From assembly GCF_003003795.1 (NCBI RefSeq), contig NZ_PVWK01000063.1, positions 1 through 64,000 of the forward strand: a stretch of 64,000 nucleotides of DNA, written 5' to 3'. Below are positions 1 through 8,495 of this stretch, one piece after another; within the stretch, counting starts at the first letter, position 1; every line of letters begins with the position of its first letter. The position numbers and the translations under genes are program-made. The notes under the pieces are model-generated. The model was not told where the DNA came from and ran no database searches. It saw only the letters and a program-made list of their open reading frames with translations. The DNA comes from Stenomitos frigidus ULC18 (GTDB lineage Bacteria; Cyanobacteriota; Cyanobacteriia; Leptolyngbyales; Leptolyngbyaceae).

Positions 1-6
1 CGTCAT

Positions 7-1314
7 TCAATTGAAGGCAAGGGAATCCTTCTCAACTTTACCCCCTTGTGACCCGTCAACAATTAATTGACAGACCACTAGATAGGTTTCGTAATCTGCT
101 TCTTTCCACTGTTGCGCTTTGAGCAAATCCCGCAGTTTGGTGTAATCAACACCTTTCTCGGAGCTGAGATCATCGTTAATGTTTGTTGGTGGTAGGGCAT
201 CGGGTATAAAGGGTGGAAAAAGTGGAGCTTTAGATGCTTGGGCAGGAGCAGATAAATTAACGCTCAACTGAGCCAAAACAGGCATAATATTTTCGTCTTG
301 TAGTTTGAGAAGCTCCTGGTAGCGCTTCAGCTCGTCGCAGGTTTCAGGGCTTAGTTCTCCATTCTCAGCATTAAGAGCAGCCTGGAGTGCCTGGATAAAT
401 TCCCCAAGGTTGCGATTGTATTCGCGGGAGGGTTCTAATACTGCCGCTTCAATGGCGCTTGCATCGGCTTCGGTCAGGTTCAGCTCACGTCGCCGCCGTT
501 GTAAAATTCTGCGCCCCACTACCGATATCTGACCGTTGCGGACGCATTTCTCAACTTCCTTGCGATATTCCAGTGTCGGATCGCCCAATGGCGCTTTCGC
601 CAGTTGAATGGTATAGCCTTCCCTGCCCACGTAAATTTCTGGCTTCATCGCGGGGGCAGCTTCCTGCACTTTGCGTTGGGCGTAGTGGTGCAGTTCGTCT
701 ACGGTGATTTGTCCATCGTTGTCGGTGTCGGCGGCTCCGGTGCGAATGCCTTCTACCAGGAAGCGAGTGTAAACGGATAGTTCTTCGTCCGCTTGAGCGA
801 AGGCATACTCGACAGCACTGGAGGCAGTCAACACGGCGCGACCTTCACCACCCAGTTGGGCTTTCACATCAACGGCGCTATCGTCTTTAGCCATCATGCC
901 TGTAGCGAAGGCACCGCTAAAGCAACAGTCGAGAATCACGACCTGTCGTCGGGATTTGGAGTTGGACATGACATCATGGACAAAACTGGCGGCAACAGCG
1001 GTGGTTCGCAGGCGATGTTTCTCAGTGATGCGGGTTGCTAGCGAGAATTTGCCCGTGTCGTCTTTGATGCCGTGACCAGAGAAGTAGAGTAAGACGAGAT
1101 CATCTTTCTGCCGATCGCGAAACAGGGCATCGATAGCGTCTTCCATCTGAGTACGATCGGGATTCTCCAGCAAGCGAACCTCATCAAACCCACCCCTTTC
1201 AGCATCGTTCAGCACGGCTTGGACGGCATTGATATCTCGAAGGGCAGCAGGCAGGTTGGCGAGGGCAGTATCGGCAAATTCGCTGACTCCAATGAGTAAT
1301 GCCACTTTAACCAT
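7..1314 (-). CDS. Caspase-like (C14) protease with EF-hand and GUN4-like C-terminal segment
   Basis: A 435-residue protein. The N-terminal half is a caspase/metacaspase p20-like domain: the catalytic dyad is visible as YFSGHG (His81) and DCCFSG (Cys131). Residues 196-207 (DTDNDGQITVDE) form a canonical EF-hand loop, so calcium binding is likely. After a helical, charged linker the last ~45 residues start like a GUN4 domain (DYTKLRDLL, then QWKEADYET) but stop about one third of the way in. The stop codon lies within 10 bases of the window edge, so whether the domain resumes beyond it cannot be seen. Caspase-GUN4 fusions occur in cyanobacteria as stress or signalling proteins of unknown substrate. 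The family assignment is firm. The GUN4 reading rests on motif recognition, and calcium regulation is inferred. Confidence 0.88.
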   Translation of the reverse strand: MVKVALLIGVSEFADTALANLPAALRDINAVQAVLNDAERGGFDEVRLLENPDRTQMEDAIDALFRDRQKDDLVLLYFSGHGIKDDTGKFSLATRITEKHRLRTTAVAASFVHDVMSNSKSRRQVVILDCCFSGAFATGMMAKDDSAVDVKAQLGGEGRAVLTASSAVEYAFAQADEELSVYTRFLVEGIRTGAADTDNDGQITVDELHHYAQRKVQEAAPAMKPEIYVGREGYTIQLAKAPLGDPTLEYRKEVEKCVRNGQISVVGRRILQRRRRELNLTEADASAIEAAVLEPSREYNRNLGEFIQALQAALNAENGELSPETCDELKRYQELLKLQDENIMPVLAQLSVNLSAPAQASKAPLFPPFIPDALPPTNINDDLSSEKGVDYTKLRDLLKAQQWKEADYETYLVVCQLIVDGSQGGKVEKDSLAFN

Positions 1315-1432
1315 GCTGCGCTCTCACTGCCGCCAATGACTGAAACGATCACTGCTTTCAGAATAACCGCAAATGTAGTGGCTGGCTGTGACTTCGGTGG
1401 AGTGAAAAGGGGGAGTGATCACTCTATCTGTG

Positions 1433-1724
1433 AGATCGTTCCTGGCTCAAACAGCAACGCTTTCATGCAAAACAGGAACAATGCGGTTTCAAGTCGGAAT
1501 GGTCTCACTTGAAACAGGAACGATCGCATTTCAAACAGGAATGGTCTCACTTGAAACGGGAACGATCGCATTTCAAACAGGAACGATCGCATTTCAAATG
1601 GGAGCGTTCTCACTTCAAATGGGAACGATCGCATTTCAAATAGGAACGATCGCGCTTCAAACAGGAATGGTCTTATTTAAAATAGGAATGCTCTGACTTG
1701 AGACAGGAATGTTCTCACTTCAAG
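1433..1724. repeat. 21-bp tandem repeat array, about 13-14 units
   Basis: Units of exactly 21 bp with consensus close to GGAACGATCGCATTTCAAACA. The GG positions fall at 1475, 1496, 1517, 1538, 1559, 1580, 1601, 1622, 1643, 1664, 1685 and 1706, with two weaker units upstream. A second variant (GGAATGGTCTCACTTGAAAC) is interspersed. Because 21 is a multiple of 3, both strands stay open in one frame and give heptapeptide repeats. No ribosome-binding site or known protein supports translation, so it is called as a non-coding repeat. Confidence 0.9.
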
Positions 1725-1742
1725 TGCGATCGCTCTCGAACA

Positions 1743-1807
1743 AAACCTCGGAGTTTTACGTACTTGGTGGTCGGTAGAAGCGCTACTTGAGCAAAACTCC
1801 GAGGTTT
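1743..1807. terminator. Perfect 15-bp inverted repeat, likely terminator or MITE remnant
   Basis: AAACCTCGGAGTTTT (1743-1757) is the exact reverse complement of AAAACTCCGAGGTTT (1793-1807), separated by 35 nt. It lies immediately downstream of the methyltransferase stop codon. The A/T-flanked stem could terminate that transcript. The symmetric ends and long loop also fit a small mobile palindromic element. Confidence 0.65.
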
Positions 1808-1812
1808 CTGAG

Positions 1813-2556
1813 TTAAAACTGTACTTTGAACAACTGAAAGACTTCTCCCGGTAGCGTCTTCACAACTTTGCCGCCTGCTGTCTGGATCAGTTTTTTCCAG
1901 GCCGCGATCGGTTCCAAAAAGACTTCTGTGCCCAGGTACATTTCCAAAATCGCCCAATTCTCAGCCAGCGGTGTTTCTGGGTCGATCGCATCAAAGACAA
2001 ACACACCGCCGGGTTTCAACACGCGCTTCGCTTCTGCCAACACCGCCGCCCAATAGTCGAGCGGATAGTAGCAGCTCACGCCAGTGGCGATCGCGAGATC
2101 AAACTGCTTTGCCTCATAGCTCAGTTGATGCGCGGCTCCCAACGCCACCCCTTTGAACAGCTTTGAGTTCAGTTGCGGCCCACGTGCGTTCAAAATATCT
2201 CGCGCCACATCGCTAATCTCTTGCCCGTAGAACAGTGCCTCCCACTCGCGCCACGGGTAAATCAAAAAACTTACCCCGCAGCCGATGTCCAGGCAATGCT
2301 GGTTTTTCTTCGGTTGAGCAACATCCCAGAACGGCGATGTCAGCTTCGCTTGTAGAGAACCAGAAGTACGTTCCCGAAAGATCGGCATTGCTTCCACTTC
2401 TTCTGGCAAGTCAAACGCTTCACCGCGATACTCACGGTTAAAGCGCACCGAAACAGCTGCAATCTGGCTCTGCCAATCTTGCGGTGTCTTCAGTGAACTA
2501 AGGTAGCTGTTGCTAGAGAACGCCCCCTGGGACTCAGACTCGTGCTTTTTTGCCAT
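1813..2556 (-). CDS. Class I SAM-dependent methyltransferase
   Basis: A 247-residue protein. The SAM-binding glycine-rich loop is visible as CLDIGCGVSF (around residue 88), followed by the acidic strand-2 end (YGQEIS), the DLAIATGVSCYYP motif IV region and the post-motif AKRVLKPGGVFVFDAID. This is the Methyltransf_11/25 fold acting on a small molecule or lipid; the substrate is not readable. The first ~70 residues (FNREYRGEAFDLPEEVEAMP) look like a substrate-cap extension. It is flanked by repeats on both sides and is not in an obvious operon. Confidence 0.85.
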   Translation of the reverse strand: MAKKHESESQGAFSSNSYLSSLKTPQDWQSQIAAVSVRFNREYRGEAFDLPEEVEAMPIFRERTSGSLQAKLTSPFWDVAQPKKNQHCLDIGCGVSFLIYPWREWEALFYGQEISDVARDILNARGPQLNSKLFKGVALGAAHQLSYEAKQFDLAIATGVSCYYPLDYWAAVLAEAKRVLKPGGVFVFDAIDPETPLAENWAILEMYLGTEVFLEPIAAWKKLIQTAGGKVVKTLPGEVFQLFKVQF

Positions 2557-2595
2557 ACCCAGATTCGTTCCTCTAACAACAGTGTTTCTTGAGGC

Positions 2596-2735
2596 ATCAG
2601 CTATCAGCTATCAGCTATCAGCTATCAGCTATCAGCTATCAGCCTCAGTTCAGTGCTGAACGCTGAACGCTGATTCAATCAAAGCCATCAGCTATCAGTC
2701 TAAATTCAGTACTGACCGCTGACCGCTGACCGCTC
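2596..2735. repeat. Short tandemly repeated heptamers (STRR-like)
   Basis: Seven uninterrupted copies of ATCAGCT/C occupy 2596-2644. They are followed by CTGAACG heptamers near 2656-2672 and CTGACCG heptamers at about 2711-2733, with another ATCAGCT pair between. Degenerate 7-bp repeats of this kind are typical of intergenic DNA in filamentous cyanobacteria. Copy number is probably variable between strains. Confidence 0.9.
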
Positions 2736-2741
2736 CTCCCA

Positions 2742-2921
2742 TCAACGTCCCGTCAGCGCCCGGTTAAAGTTCTGACGGTAAGATTTGTTGAAAATGAGGA
2801 CGGGCCAGAGTAACGCTAGATAAACACGACCGCTGCTGAAATTGGTGCGTCTGAAGCCAGACAAGAATTTCCAGATGCCGAACCCATAACCAATGAGTGC
2901 CAGTACACCAACTATTTCCAT
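2742..2921 (-). CDS. Small conserved cyanobacterial membrane protein, 59 residues
   Basis: This short gene reads from ATG at 2921 to TGA at 2742-2744. It starts MEIVGVLALIGYGFGIWKF, a single hydrophobic helix, then has an arginine-rich turn (SGFRRTNFSSGR) and a second hydrophobic stretch (VYLALLWPVLIFNKSYRQNF) with a basic tail ending RALTGR. A ribosome-binding site (TTGAGG) lies 8 nt upstream of the start. The LLWPVL.NKSYRQNF pattern resembles small conserved proteins I associate with cyanobacteria, but I cannot name the family or a function. Two helices with positive loops suggest a thylakoid or plasma membrane hairpin. Confidence 0.75.
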   Translation of the reverse strand: MEIVGVLALIGYGFGIWKFLSGFRRTNFSSGRVYLALLWPVLIFNKSYRQNFNRALTGR

Positions 2922-3560
2922 GTATCGATCCTCAATTCACTGAAAAAACTCGACTGAAAAAACTAGATCTGTAGTTGAAGCTACGCCTGTCTACCCGATC
3001 GCTCCAGATGCTGGCTGTCAAAAACAACGTGCCAACAACGAAAAACGATAAGAGTCTAAGTTAACGAACGATCGCTCACCCAAAAGTCGAGTTGTCTCAG
3101 CATAGACGCTTCATAGACCCCTCAAGCTCTGCTTAAAAACTTATGTAAAGTTCCAGGCATAGCAGCTTGAGACTTTTGGGATGGCTTTCTAACCTAGCTC
3201 TATCCTAGCTTGCAGCTTACGGGCGATCGTAACAAGCACAGACTTTTCCAGCGGTGAACACAGATTTTTCTGTTTATGCCCTTGATGGACGTCCGAATCG
3301 TCTTTAACGTATGACACTAGAGATGGGGGGAGGGCGTGGGGAAGTTTTGAGTTACAGAGTTACAGAGTTACAGACGTTTGCAAAGGAGTCAGCCACAGTG
3401 GGAGCATCTTGCTCGCAGGCGTGAGCGAGACGCTCCCACTCAGTTGATGTGACTGATTCAAACGAAAATTGCTGTAATGCTGACTTCCTCCTGCCTGTTG
3501 CCTCCCTTCTCACTCAAACTCTTTTTTCAAAACGCTTGGAATCACTAGGATGGCGAATGT
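2922..3560. other. Intergenic region with repeats, no gene recognised
   Basis: Between the divergent small membrane protein and the guanylyltransferase gene. It contains three tandem copies of GAGTTACA (3349-3372) and one copy of a dispersed hairpin repeat (about 3375-3480). No reading frame here has a ribosome-binding site or recognisable product. The promoter of the downstream plus-strand gene must lie here but was not pinpointed. Confidence 0.6.
3375..3480. repeat. Dispersed hairpin repeat, copy A
   Basis: Begins CGTTTGCAAAGGAGTCAGCC, contains a hairpin (GTGGGAGC paired with GCTCCCAC around GCTCGCAGGCGTGAGCGAG), and ends with CACTCAGTTGATGTG then CTGATTCAAACGA and GCTGTAA. A second copy lies at about 12745-12893 between xseB and nadB. 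The shared flanks and hairpin show it is a dispersed intergenic repeat rather than a simple terminator. Confidence 0.8.
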
Positions 3561-6101
3561 ATGCGAGCAGTTTTGATGGCAGGCGGTTCGGGAACACGGC
3601 TTCGACCGCTGACGTGCGACCTGCCCAAACCGATGGTGCCAGTGTTGAACCGCCCGATCGCGGAGCATATTCTGAACCTGCTTAAGCGCCATCGTATTAC
3701 TGAAATCATTGCGACGCTGCATTACTTGCCCGACGTCATGCGCGACTACTTCCAGGATGGCAGCGACTTTGGCGTACAGATGACCTATGCCGTTGAAGAG
3801 GATCAACCCCTCGGCACGGCAGGCTGCGTGAAGAATATTGCAGATTTACTTGATCGCACGTTTATCGTGGTCAGTGGCGACAGTATCACTGATTTTGACC
3901 TGAGTGCTGCCATTCGGTTTCACAAACAACGGCAGTCGAAAGCCACGCTGATTTTAACGCGCGTACAGAATCCGATCGAATTTGGCGTGGTGATTACTGA
4001 TAAGGACGATCGCATCCGTCGCTTTCTCGAAAAGCCCTCCACCAGCGAAGTCTTCTCAGATACGGTGAATACGGGCATATATATTCTTGAACCGGAAGTG
4101 TTGGATTACCTACCACCCAATCAAGAAGCAGACTTCTCGAAAGATCTCTTTCCACTGCTGCTCGAAAAGAATGAGCCCATGTATGGTTATGTCGCCGAAG
4201 GCTACTGGTGCGATGTTGGGCATTTAGACACCTATCGCGATGCTCAATATGACGGGTTAGAGCGAAGAGTGAAGCTGGATATTGCTTATGAGGAGCGATC
4301 GCCGGGTTTATGGGTGGGGCAGAACACCTACCTCGACCCTAGCGCCAGAATTTCAACGCCTGCCATGATTGGCAGCAACTGCCGGATTGGTGCGCGAGTC
4401 CAGATCGATGGGGGCACGGTGATTGGCGACAACGTGACGATCGGGGCCGATGCTGACCTTAAGCGCCCGATCATCCTCAATGGAGCCATTATTGGGGAAG
4501 AAGCCCATTTGCGAGCCTGTGTCATTGCACGCGGTACACGGGTCGATCGTCGCGCTCATGTGCTGGAAGGTGCAGTTGTGGGGCCTTTGTCTACGATCGG
4601 CGAAGAAGCGCAAGTGAGTCCGGGTGTGCGGGTCTGGCCTAGCAAACGGGTTGAGTCTGGGGCAACGTTGAATATCAACCTGATTTGGGGACACGCCGCC
4701 TATCGCAATCTCTTTGGGCAACGTGGCGTCTCTGGTCTGGCAAATATTGACATTACGCCAGAGTTTGCCGTGAAGCTAGGTGCTGCCTATGGTTCGACCT
4801 TGAAGCCCGGTGCCCATGTTTCTGTCTCACGCGATCAGCGCAGCATTGCGCGGATGGTGTCACGATCGCTCATTGCCGGGCTCATGTCGGTCGGCGTGAA
4901 TGTCCAAAACCTGGAAGCAACTGCGATTCCGTTAGCGCGTACGATTGTGCCAACGCTGTCGATCGCGGGCGGTATTCATGTGCGGATGCATCCCGATCGC
5001 CCTGACCATCTGTTAATTGAGTTCTTCGACGACAACGGCATCAACATCTCCAAAGCTCGCGAGAAGAAAATCGAAGGCGCTTACTTTAAAGAAGATTTTC
5101 GCCGCGCCCAAATTCAGGAAATTGGCAATGTCGTCTATGCAAATCAGGTCGTTGAGATCTACAGCGCTTGTTTTGAAAAGCACCTGAACATCGAAGCAAT
5201 TCGCCACAGTAGCTCCAAAGTAGTCATCGATTATGCCTATGCGGTTTCTGGTGCAGTACTACCCCAACTGCTCGCTAAATTTGGTTGCGATGCGGTTGTG
5301 TTGAATGCCAGCCTCAGCCATACCGCACCCAATCCGGCCGATCGCGAAGTCTTACTGAGCCAGTTGGGGCATGTGGTAGAGGCACTCAAAGCCAACTTTG
5401 GCGTGCAGGTGTCGGCAAACGGCGAGCAAATGATTTTGGTGGATGAAGCTGGCAGCGCCATTCGTGGTGAAGTGTTGACCGCACTCATGGCAGATATGCT
5501 GCTGGTGCACCATCCCAGAGGCACGATCGTGGTGCCCGTCAATGCGTCTAGTGCGGTCGAACAAATTGCCCACCGTCACGATGGGAGAGTCATTCGCACA
5601 AAGGCAAACCCTACCGCACTCATGGAAGCTTGTCATGCTAATGCCAATGTCATTCTGGGTGGCAGTGGCGACATGGGCTTCATTTTCCCGCAGCTACATC
5701 CGGGCTTCGATGCCATGTTCTGCATTGCCAAGCTAATCGAAATGCTCACCCTCGAGGAGCGATCGCTCGGACAGATTCGCGCCGATCTACCCCGTGTTTG
5801 CCACAAAACCTGCACCGTCCGCTGCCCCTGGACGGCCAAAGGAGCGCTGATGCGGCACTTGGTCGAAACTCACCCGATCGATAGCCTGGAACTGGTCGAT
5901 GGCGTCAAGATCTTCAACCATCAGCACAATAGCTGGGTGCTGATCTTGCCGGATGCGGGTGAGCCAGTGGTGCACATTTATGCCAACAGCAACGATCGTG
6001 GCTGGGTCGACGAAACGCTACGGGAATACCGCTTGCGGGTACAAAACTTTGTTGATCAACATCAGGGTACAGAAGCAGCCAAAGCGGAAAGCCAGTATTA
6101 G
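3561..6101 (+). CDS. Mannose-1-phosphate guanylyltransferase fused to phosphomannomutase-like domain
   Basis: An 846-residue fusion. Residues 1-235 form a nucleotidyltransferase domain with signature MAGGSGTRLRPLT...PKPMVP and the sugar-binding RFLEKPS motif. Residues ~250-370 are hexapeptide left-handed beta-helix repeats (IGSNCRIGARV, VIGDNVTIGA). Residues ~380-830 have the phosphohexomutase fold. Where the mutase phosphoserine loop (TASHNP) is expected, this protein reads GGIHVRMHPDRPDH, with no serine, so mutase activity is doubtful. Similar fusions are common in cyanobacteria and make GDP-mannose or another NDP-sugar for polysaccharides and glycoproteins. The nucleotide specificity is not certain from sequence. 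It stands upstream of ssb but a hairpin separates them. Confidence 0.9.
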   Translation: MRAVLMAGGSGTRLRPLTCDLPKPMVPVLNRPIAEHILNLLKRHRITEIIATLHYLPDVMRDYFQDGSDFGVQMTYAVEEDQPLGTAGCVKNIADLLDRTFIVVSGDSITDFDLSAAIRFHKQRQSKATLILTRVQNPIEFGVVITDKDDRIRRFLEKPSTSEVFSDTVNTGIYILEPEVLDYLPPNQEADFSKDLFPLLLEKNEPMYGYVAEGYWCDVGHLDTYRDAQYDGLERRVKLDIAYEERSPGLWVGQNTYLDPSARISTPAMIGSNCRIGARVQIDGGTVIGDNVTIGADADLKRPIILNGAIIGEEAHLRACVIARGTRVDRRAHVLEGAVVGPLSTIGEEAQVSPGVRVWPSKRVESGATLNINLIWGHAAYRNLFGQRGVSGLANIDITPEFAVKLGAAYGSTLKPGAHVSVSRDQRSIARMVSRSLIAGLMSVGVNVQNLEATAIPLARTIVPTLSIAGGIHVRMHPDRPDHLLIEFFDDNGINISKAREKKIEGAYFKEDFRRAQIQEIGNVVYANQVVEIYSACFEKHLNIEAIRHSSSKVVIDYAYAVSGAVLPQLLAKFGCDAVVLNASLSHTAPNPADREVLLSQLGHVVEALKANFGVQVSANGEQMILVDEAGSAIRGEVLTALMADMLLVHHPRGTIVVPVNASSAVEQIAHRHDGRVIRTKANPTALMEACHANANVILGGSGDMGFIFPQLHPGFDAMFCIAKLIEMLTLEERSLGQIRADLPRVCHKTCTVRCPWTAKGALMRHLVETHPIDSLELVDGVKIFNHQHNSWVLILPDAGEPVVHIYANSNDRGWVDETLREYRLRVQNFVDQHQGTEAAKAESQY

Positions 6102-6114
6102 AATGGAGTATTAG

Positions 6115-6151
6115 TTGTTAGTTTTTTGAGCAAGTAACTAAAAACTAACAA
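6115..6151. terminator. Hairpin between guanylyltransferase and ssb
   Basis: TTGTTAGTTTTT (6115-6126) pairs perfectly with AAAAACTAACAA (6140-6151) across a 13-nt loop. It lies 14 nt after the guanylyltransferase stop codon and 32 nt before the ssb start. It probably ends the upstream transcript. The stem is A/T-rich and therefore moderately weak. Confidence 0.6.
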
Positions 6152-6183
6152 CCAATAGCTAAAAACTTTTTCAGGAACGCTCC

Positions 6184-6699
6184 ATGAATAGCTGCATCCT
6201 AATGGCAGAGATTGTCCAGGCTCCCGAGCTACGCTACACGTCAGACACTCAAACGCCGATCGCCGAAATGTTCGTGGAGTTCCCTGGTTTACGTGCCGAA
6301 GACCCACCTTCGCGGCTCAAAGTGGTGGGCTGGGGCAATCTGGCACAAGAAATTCAAGAGCGCTTTCATCAGGGCGATCGCGTGGTGATTGAAGGAAGCT
6401 TGAGGATGAATACGGTCGAACGTCCCGAAGGGTTTAAGGAAAAACGTGCCGAGCTCACCGCCCAGCGTATTCACAGTTTGGGAGCAGATACCGCTTTAGA
6501 AGCGTCTACTGCTGTGGCAGCGCCTGCGAGCACAAATAATCCAGCCACAAAACCAAGCGCTGCGGCTACGCCAGCAACGAAGACAGCGCCATCAGCGCCA
6601 GCGTCAGCCACACCAACCGCGAAAGCGAAAGCAGGTAAGTTTCAAGCTGCACCTGAAACCACCGCTTCAGAACCAGACTTTGATGAGATTCCGTTCTAA
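6184..6699 (+). CDS. ssb: Single-stranded DNA-binding protein
   Basis: A 171-residue SSB. Residues 1-100 form the OB fold (MNSCILMAEIVQAPELRYT, LKVVGWGNLAQEIQERFHQGDRVVIEGSL). Residues ~105-160 are a low-complexity Ala/Pro/Thr/Lys linker, and the protein ends in the acidic tip DFDEIPF that recruits replication and repair proteins. It protects ssDNA in replication, recombination and repair, working with RecA and exonuclease VII encoded nearby. Length and layout are normal for the cyanobacterial family. Confidence 0.95.
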   Translation: MNSCILMAEIVQAPELRYTSDTQTPIAEMFVEFPGLRAEDPPSRLKVVGWGNLAQEIQERFHQGDRVVIEGSLRMNTVERPEGFKEKRAELTAQRIHSLGADTALEASTAVAAPASTNNPATKPSAAATPATKTAPSAPASATPTAKAKAGKFQAAPETTASEPDFDEIPF

Positions 6700-6770
6700 A
6701 AAGGTGCTGTTAGAAAAGTCCTAGTATAAGAGTGGCAGGTATGGGAGTCTGAAAGCGGCTGTCTGTTTCC

Positions 6771-7352
6771 CTATAAAAACTCCTTTAAAAAGGCGAAGAC
6801 GTCATCTTCCCAGCAGGGTTCTGGCAACAGAGCAAGCAATCTCTGGCTCACATCCGCTTCGATCGCATAGATGTCATCACGCAAAAACAGTTCAGACAAC
6901 GCTTGAGTATCTCGCGCTCTCAGAGGCGATAGTGGTGCAGCGAAACTGTTGGCCTCAGCAGCGTAGTCAATGGCAGTGTTTGCAGCCAGCCTAGCAAGCG
7001 TACCCTTGCTTAACAGGCTGACTCGTGCCCTTCGAAGCGCGTTTAGTCCTGCCGCTTGCCGCAGCGCATAGAGTCCATCGAGTTCGGTTTCGTGCGCCTG
7101 CGCACTCTGTGAGCGTGAGCTTTGACGGTGTGAGAAGGACTCGAAAAACGTCCCTCCATGACTCTGAGTAGCTGAACGACTTTCAGAGGCATCTGAATTA
7201 ACACGTCTACCATTTGAGGAAAACTCATGTGTATGATCGGACGGGTCGCGATCGCTTTCGATGCTGCGTTGTCCCTCCGCAGCATCAGGTTGCTTTTGTA
7301 ACGAATCAATTGACAGAGAGGAACCATTGTCCCCCGGTGAAGAAAGCAACAT
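6771..7352 (-). CDS. Uncharacterised protein, possibly real
   Basis: From ATG at 7352 (a TTG four codons upstream is also possible) this encodes about 193 residues. The first ~90 are Ser/Arg/Gln-rich and probably disordered. The C-terminal ~100 are helical and better composed (LYALRQAAGLNALRRARV, then TQALSELFLRDDIYAIEADV, LLALLPEPCWEDDVFAFLKEFL). I do not recognise a family. No strong ribosome-binding site precedes the start, and an overlapping frame (7043-7423) is also open, so the N-terminal half may be misassigned. It is convergent with ssb. Confidence 0.45.
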   Translation of the reverse strand: MLLSSPGDNGSSLSIDSLQKQPDAAEGQRSIESDRDPSDHTHEFSSNGRRVNSDASESRSATQSHGGTFFESFSHRQSSRSQSAQAHETELDGLYALRQAAGLNALRRARVSLLSKGTLARLAANTAIDYAAEANSFAAPLSPLRARDTQALSELFLRDDIYAIEADVSQRLLALLPEPCWEDDVFAFLKEFL

Positions 7353-7423
7353 AGTAAGCACCAAAATAACTCTGCTGCTGCAATCTGAAAATGAGCGATC
7401 GTGTCGTCATTCACCTGGGTCAA

Positions 7424-8483
7424 TGACGTACAGCCTCACCATCAACCACATAAGACAACATTGAATTTCCAGTAGATGCGCTGACTTCAAACCCGTATTT
7501 AGCGTCTTAAACTGCTGCTGCACCGATAAAAGCAAAGGCTCTCATCCGCTAAGCTTGCTTAATGACTTAAAGAATGACTTAAAGAAGTGATACCAAACAT
7601 CCCTCAGTCGGAGCATTTCAGCACCAGCAAAGTCTAAATTTACCACTCTAATGGTGAGGGCTTGGGGTATGCTGCAGCGGTTCCTCTAGCAATGCCGCGG
7701 TTTAAGTGTGATATCAATCACATCGTTTAATATAGCGGTTCTTCATTGCATTCACTACCCTTAATTGTTACTACAATCAAGAGTAGCTTGACTCAAGCAG
7801 GAAACCCTTCTTAAGCATTAGCACGGTGATTTTGAAGATCAACTAGATGCTTAAATTTTTCTGAAATTTTATGTTCAATGCCTGGTGCATCCTGACCCGC
7901 AGAGGTGGACTTTGTTCTCAAGGCACGATTTCAATCGCCAGTCCCTTAGACCCGTTAGGCTTTTGAAGCGCTTGTACAAGGCAACCAGCCCGGAGAGTCT
8001 ACAACGATTACCTGAGAGTGCTGCGCCAGTATGACCGTTGATCAGGAGCAGTACCAAGCGGTAGGGGATCGTCCAAAAATGATCCAGTGATGGTGCGGTT
8101 ATGTCTTCAGGTTGGGCATTCTAAGGTAGAGATGAGGCCCATCTTTGGAAACACCCAAACGGCACGTTCGTCAAGGCTAAAACGTTGAAACGTCAGTGCG
8201 ACTCTTGAGTGGGTGACGTTTAACCGGAGCGTAATCGCATGCTTGGAGACTAGCCCCATGGGTCAAAGGCGCGATTACACATCCAGTCCGGCACGAACTC
8301 CAGATTCTAGAACCGGCGCTGGCAAAGACAGCCCTTTGGCCCCAGATAGGGTTTGTTTGGTAGAGGCGGTTTCCAACCATCCCCCCTAGCCGTCGGAAGC
8401 CCCCTTTAACAGCGTGCTTACAACACGTTCAGTCAGCTCTCATGCTGTGAGAGCAACGCTCTTCAGCCTCACACTGCTTAACA
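7424..8483. other. Gene-poor 1-kb stretch
   Basis: Only short frames without ribosome-binding sites are present. A 12-bp sequence, AATGACTTAAAG, is duplicated near 7560-7584. The 7900-8350 part has the base composition of coding DNA but is interrupted by stops in all frames I followed, so it could be decayed gene sequence. I could not assign it to any family. Confidence 0.4.
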
Positions 8484-8495
8484 TTGGGATTAGTT

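Noticed and set aside
1415-1696. A 93-codon frame encoding heptapeptide repeats (TGTIAFQ type)
   Set aside because: It is a by-product of the 21-bp repeat. The opposite strand is open too, and there is no ribosome-binding site or known relative.
1433-1724. CRISPR array
   Set aside because: Units are directly contiguous with no unique spacers, and no cas genes are present in the window.
7043-7423. A 126-codon minus-strand frame
   Set aside because: Overlaps the better-composed frame at 6771-7352; its sequence is rich in Cys/His/Met and looks out of frame.
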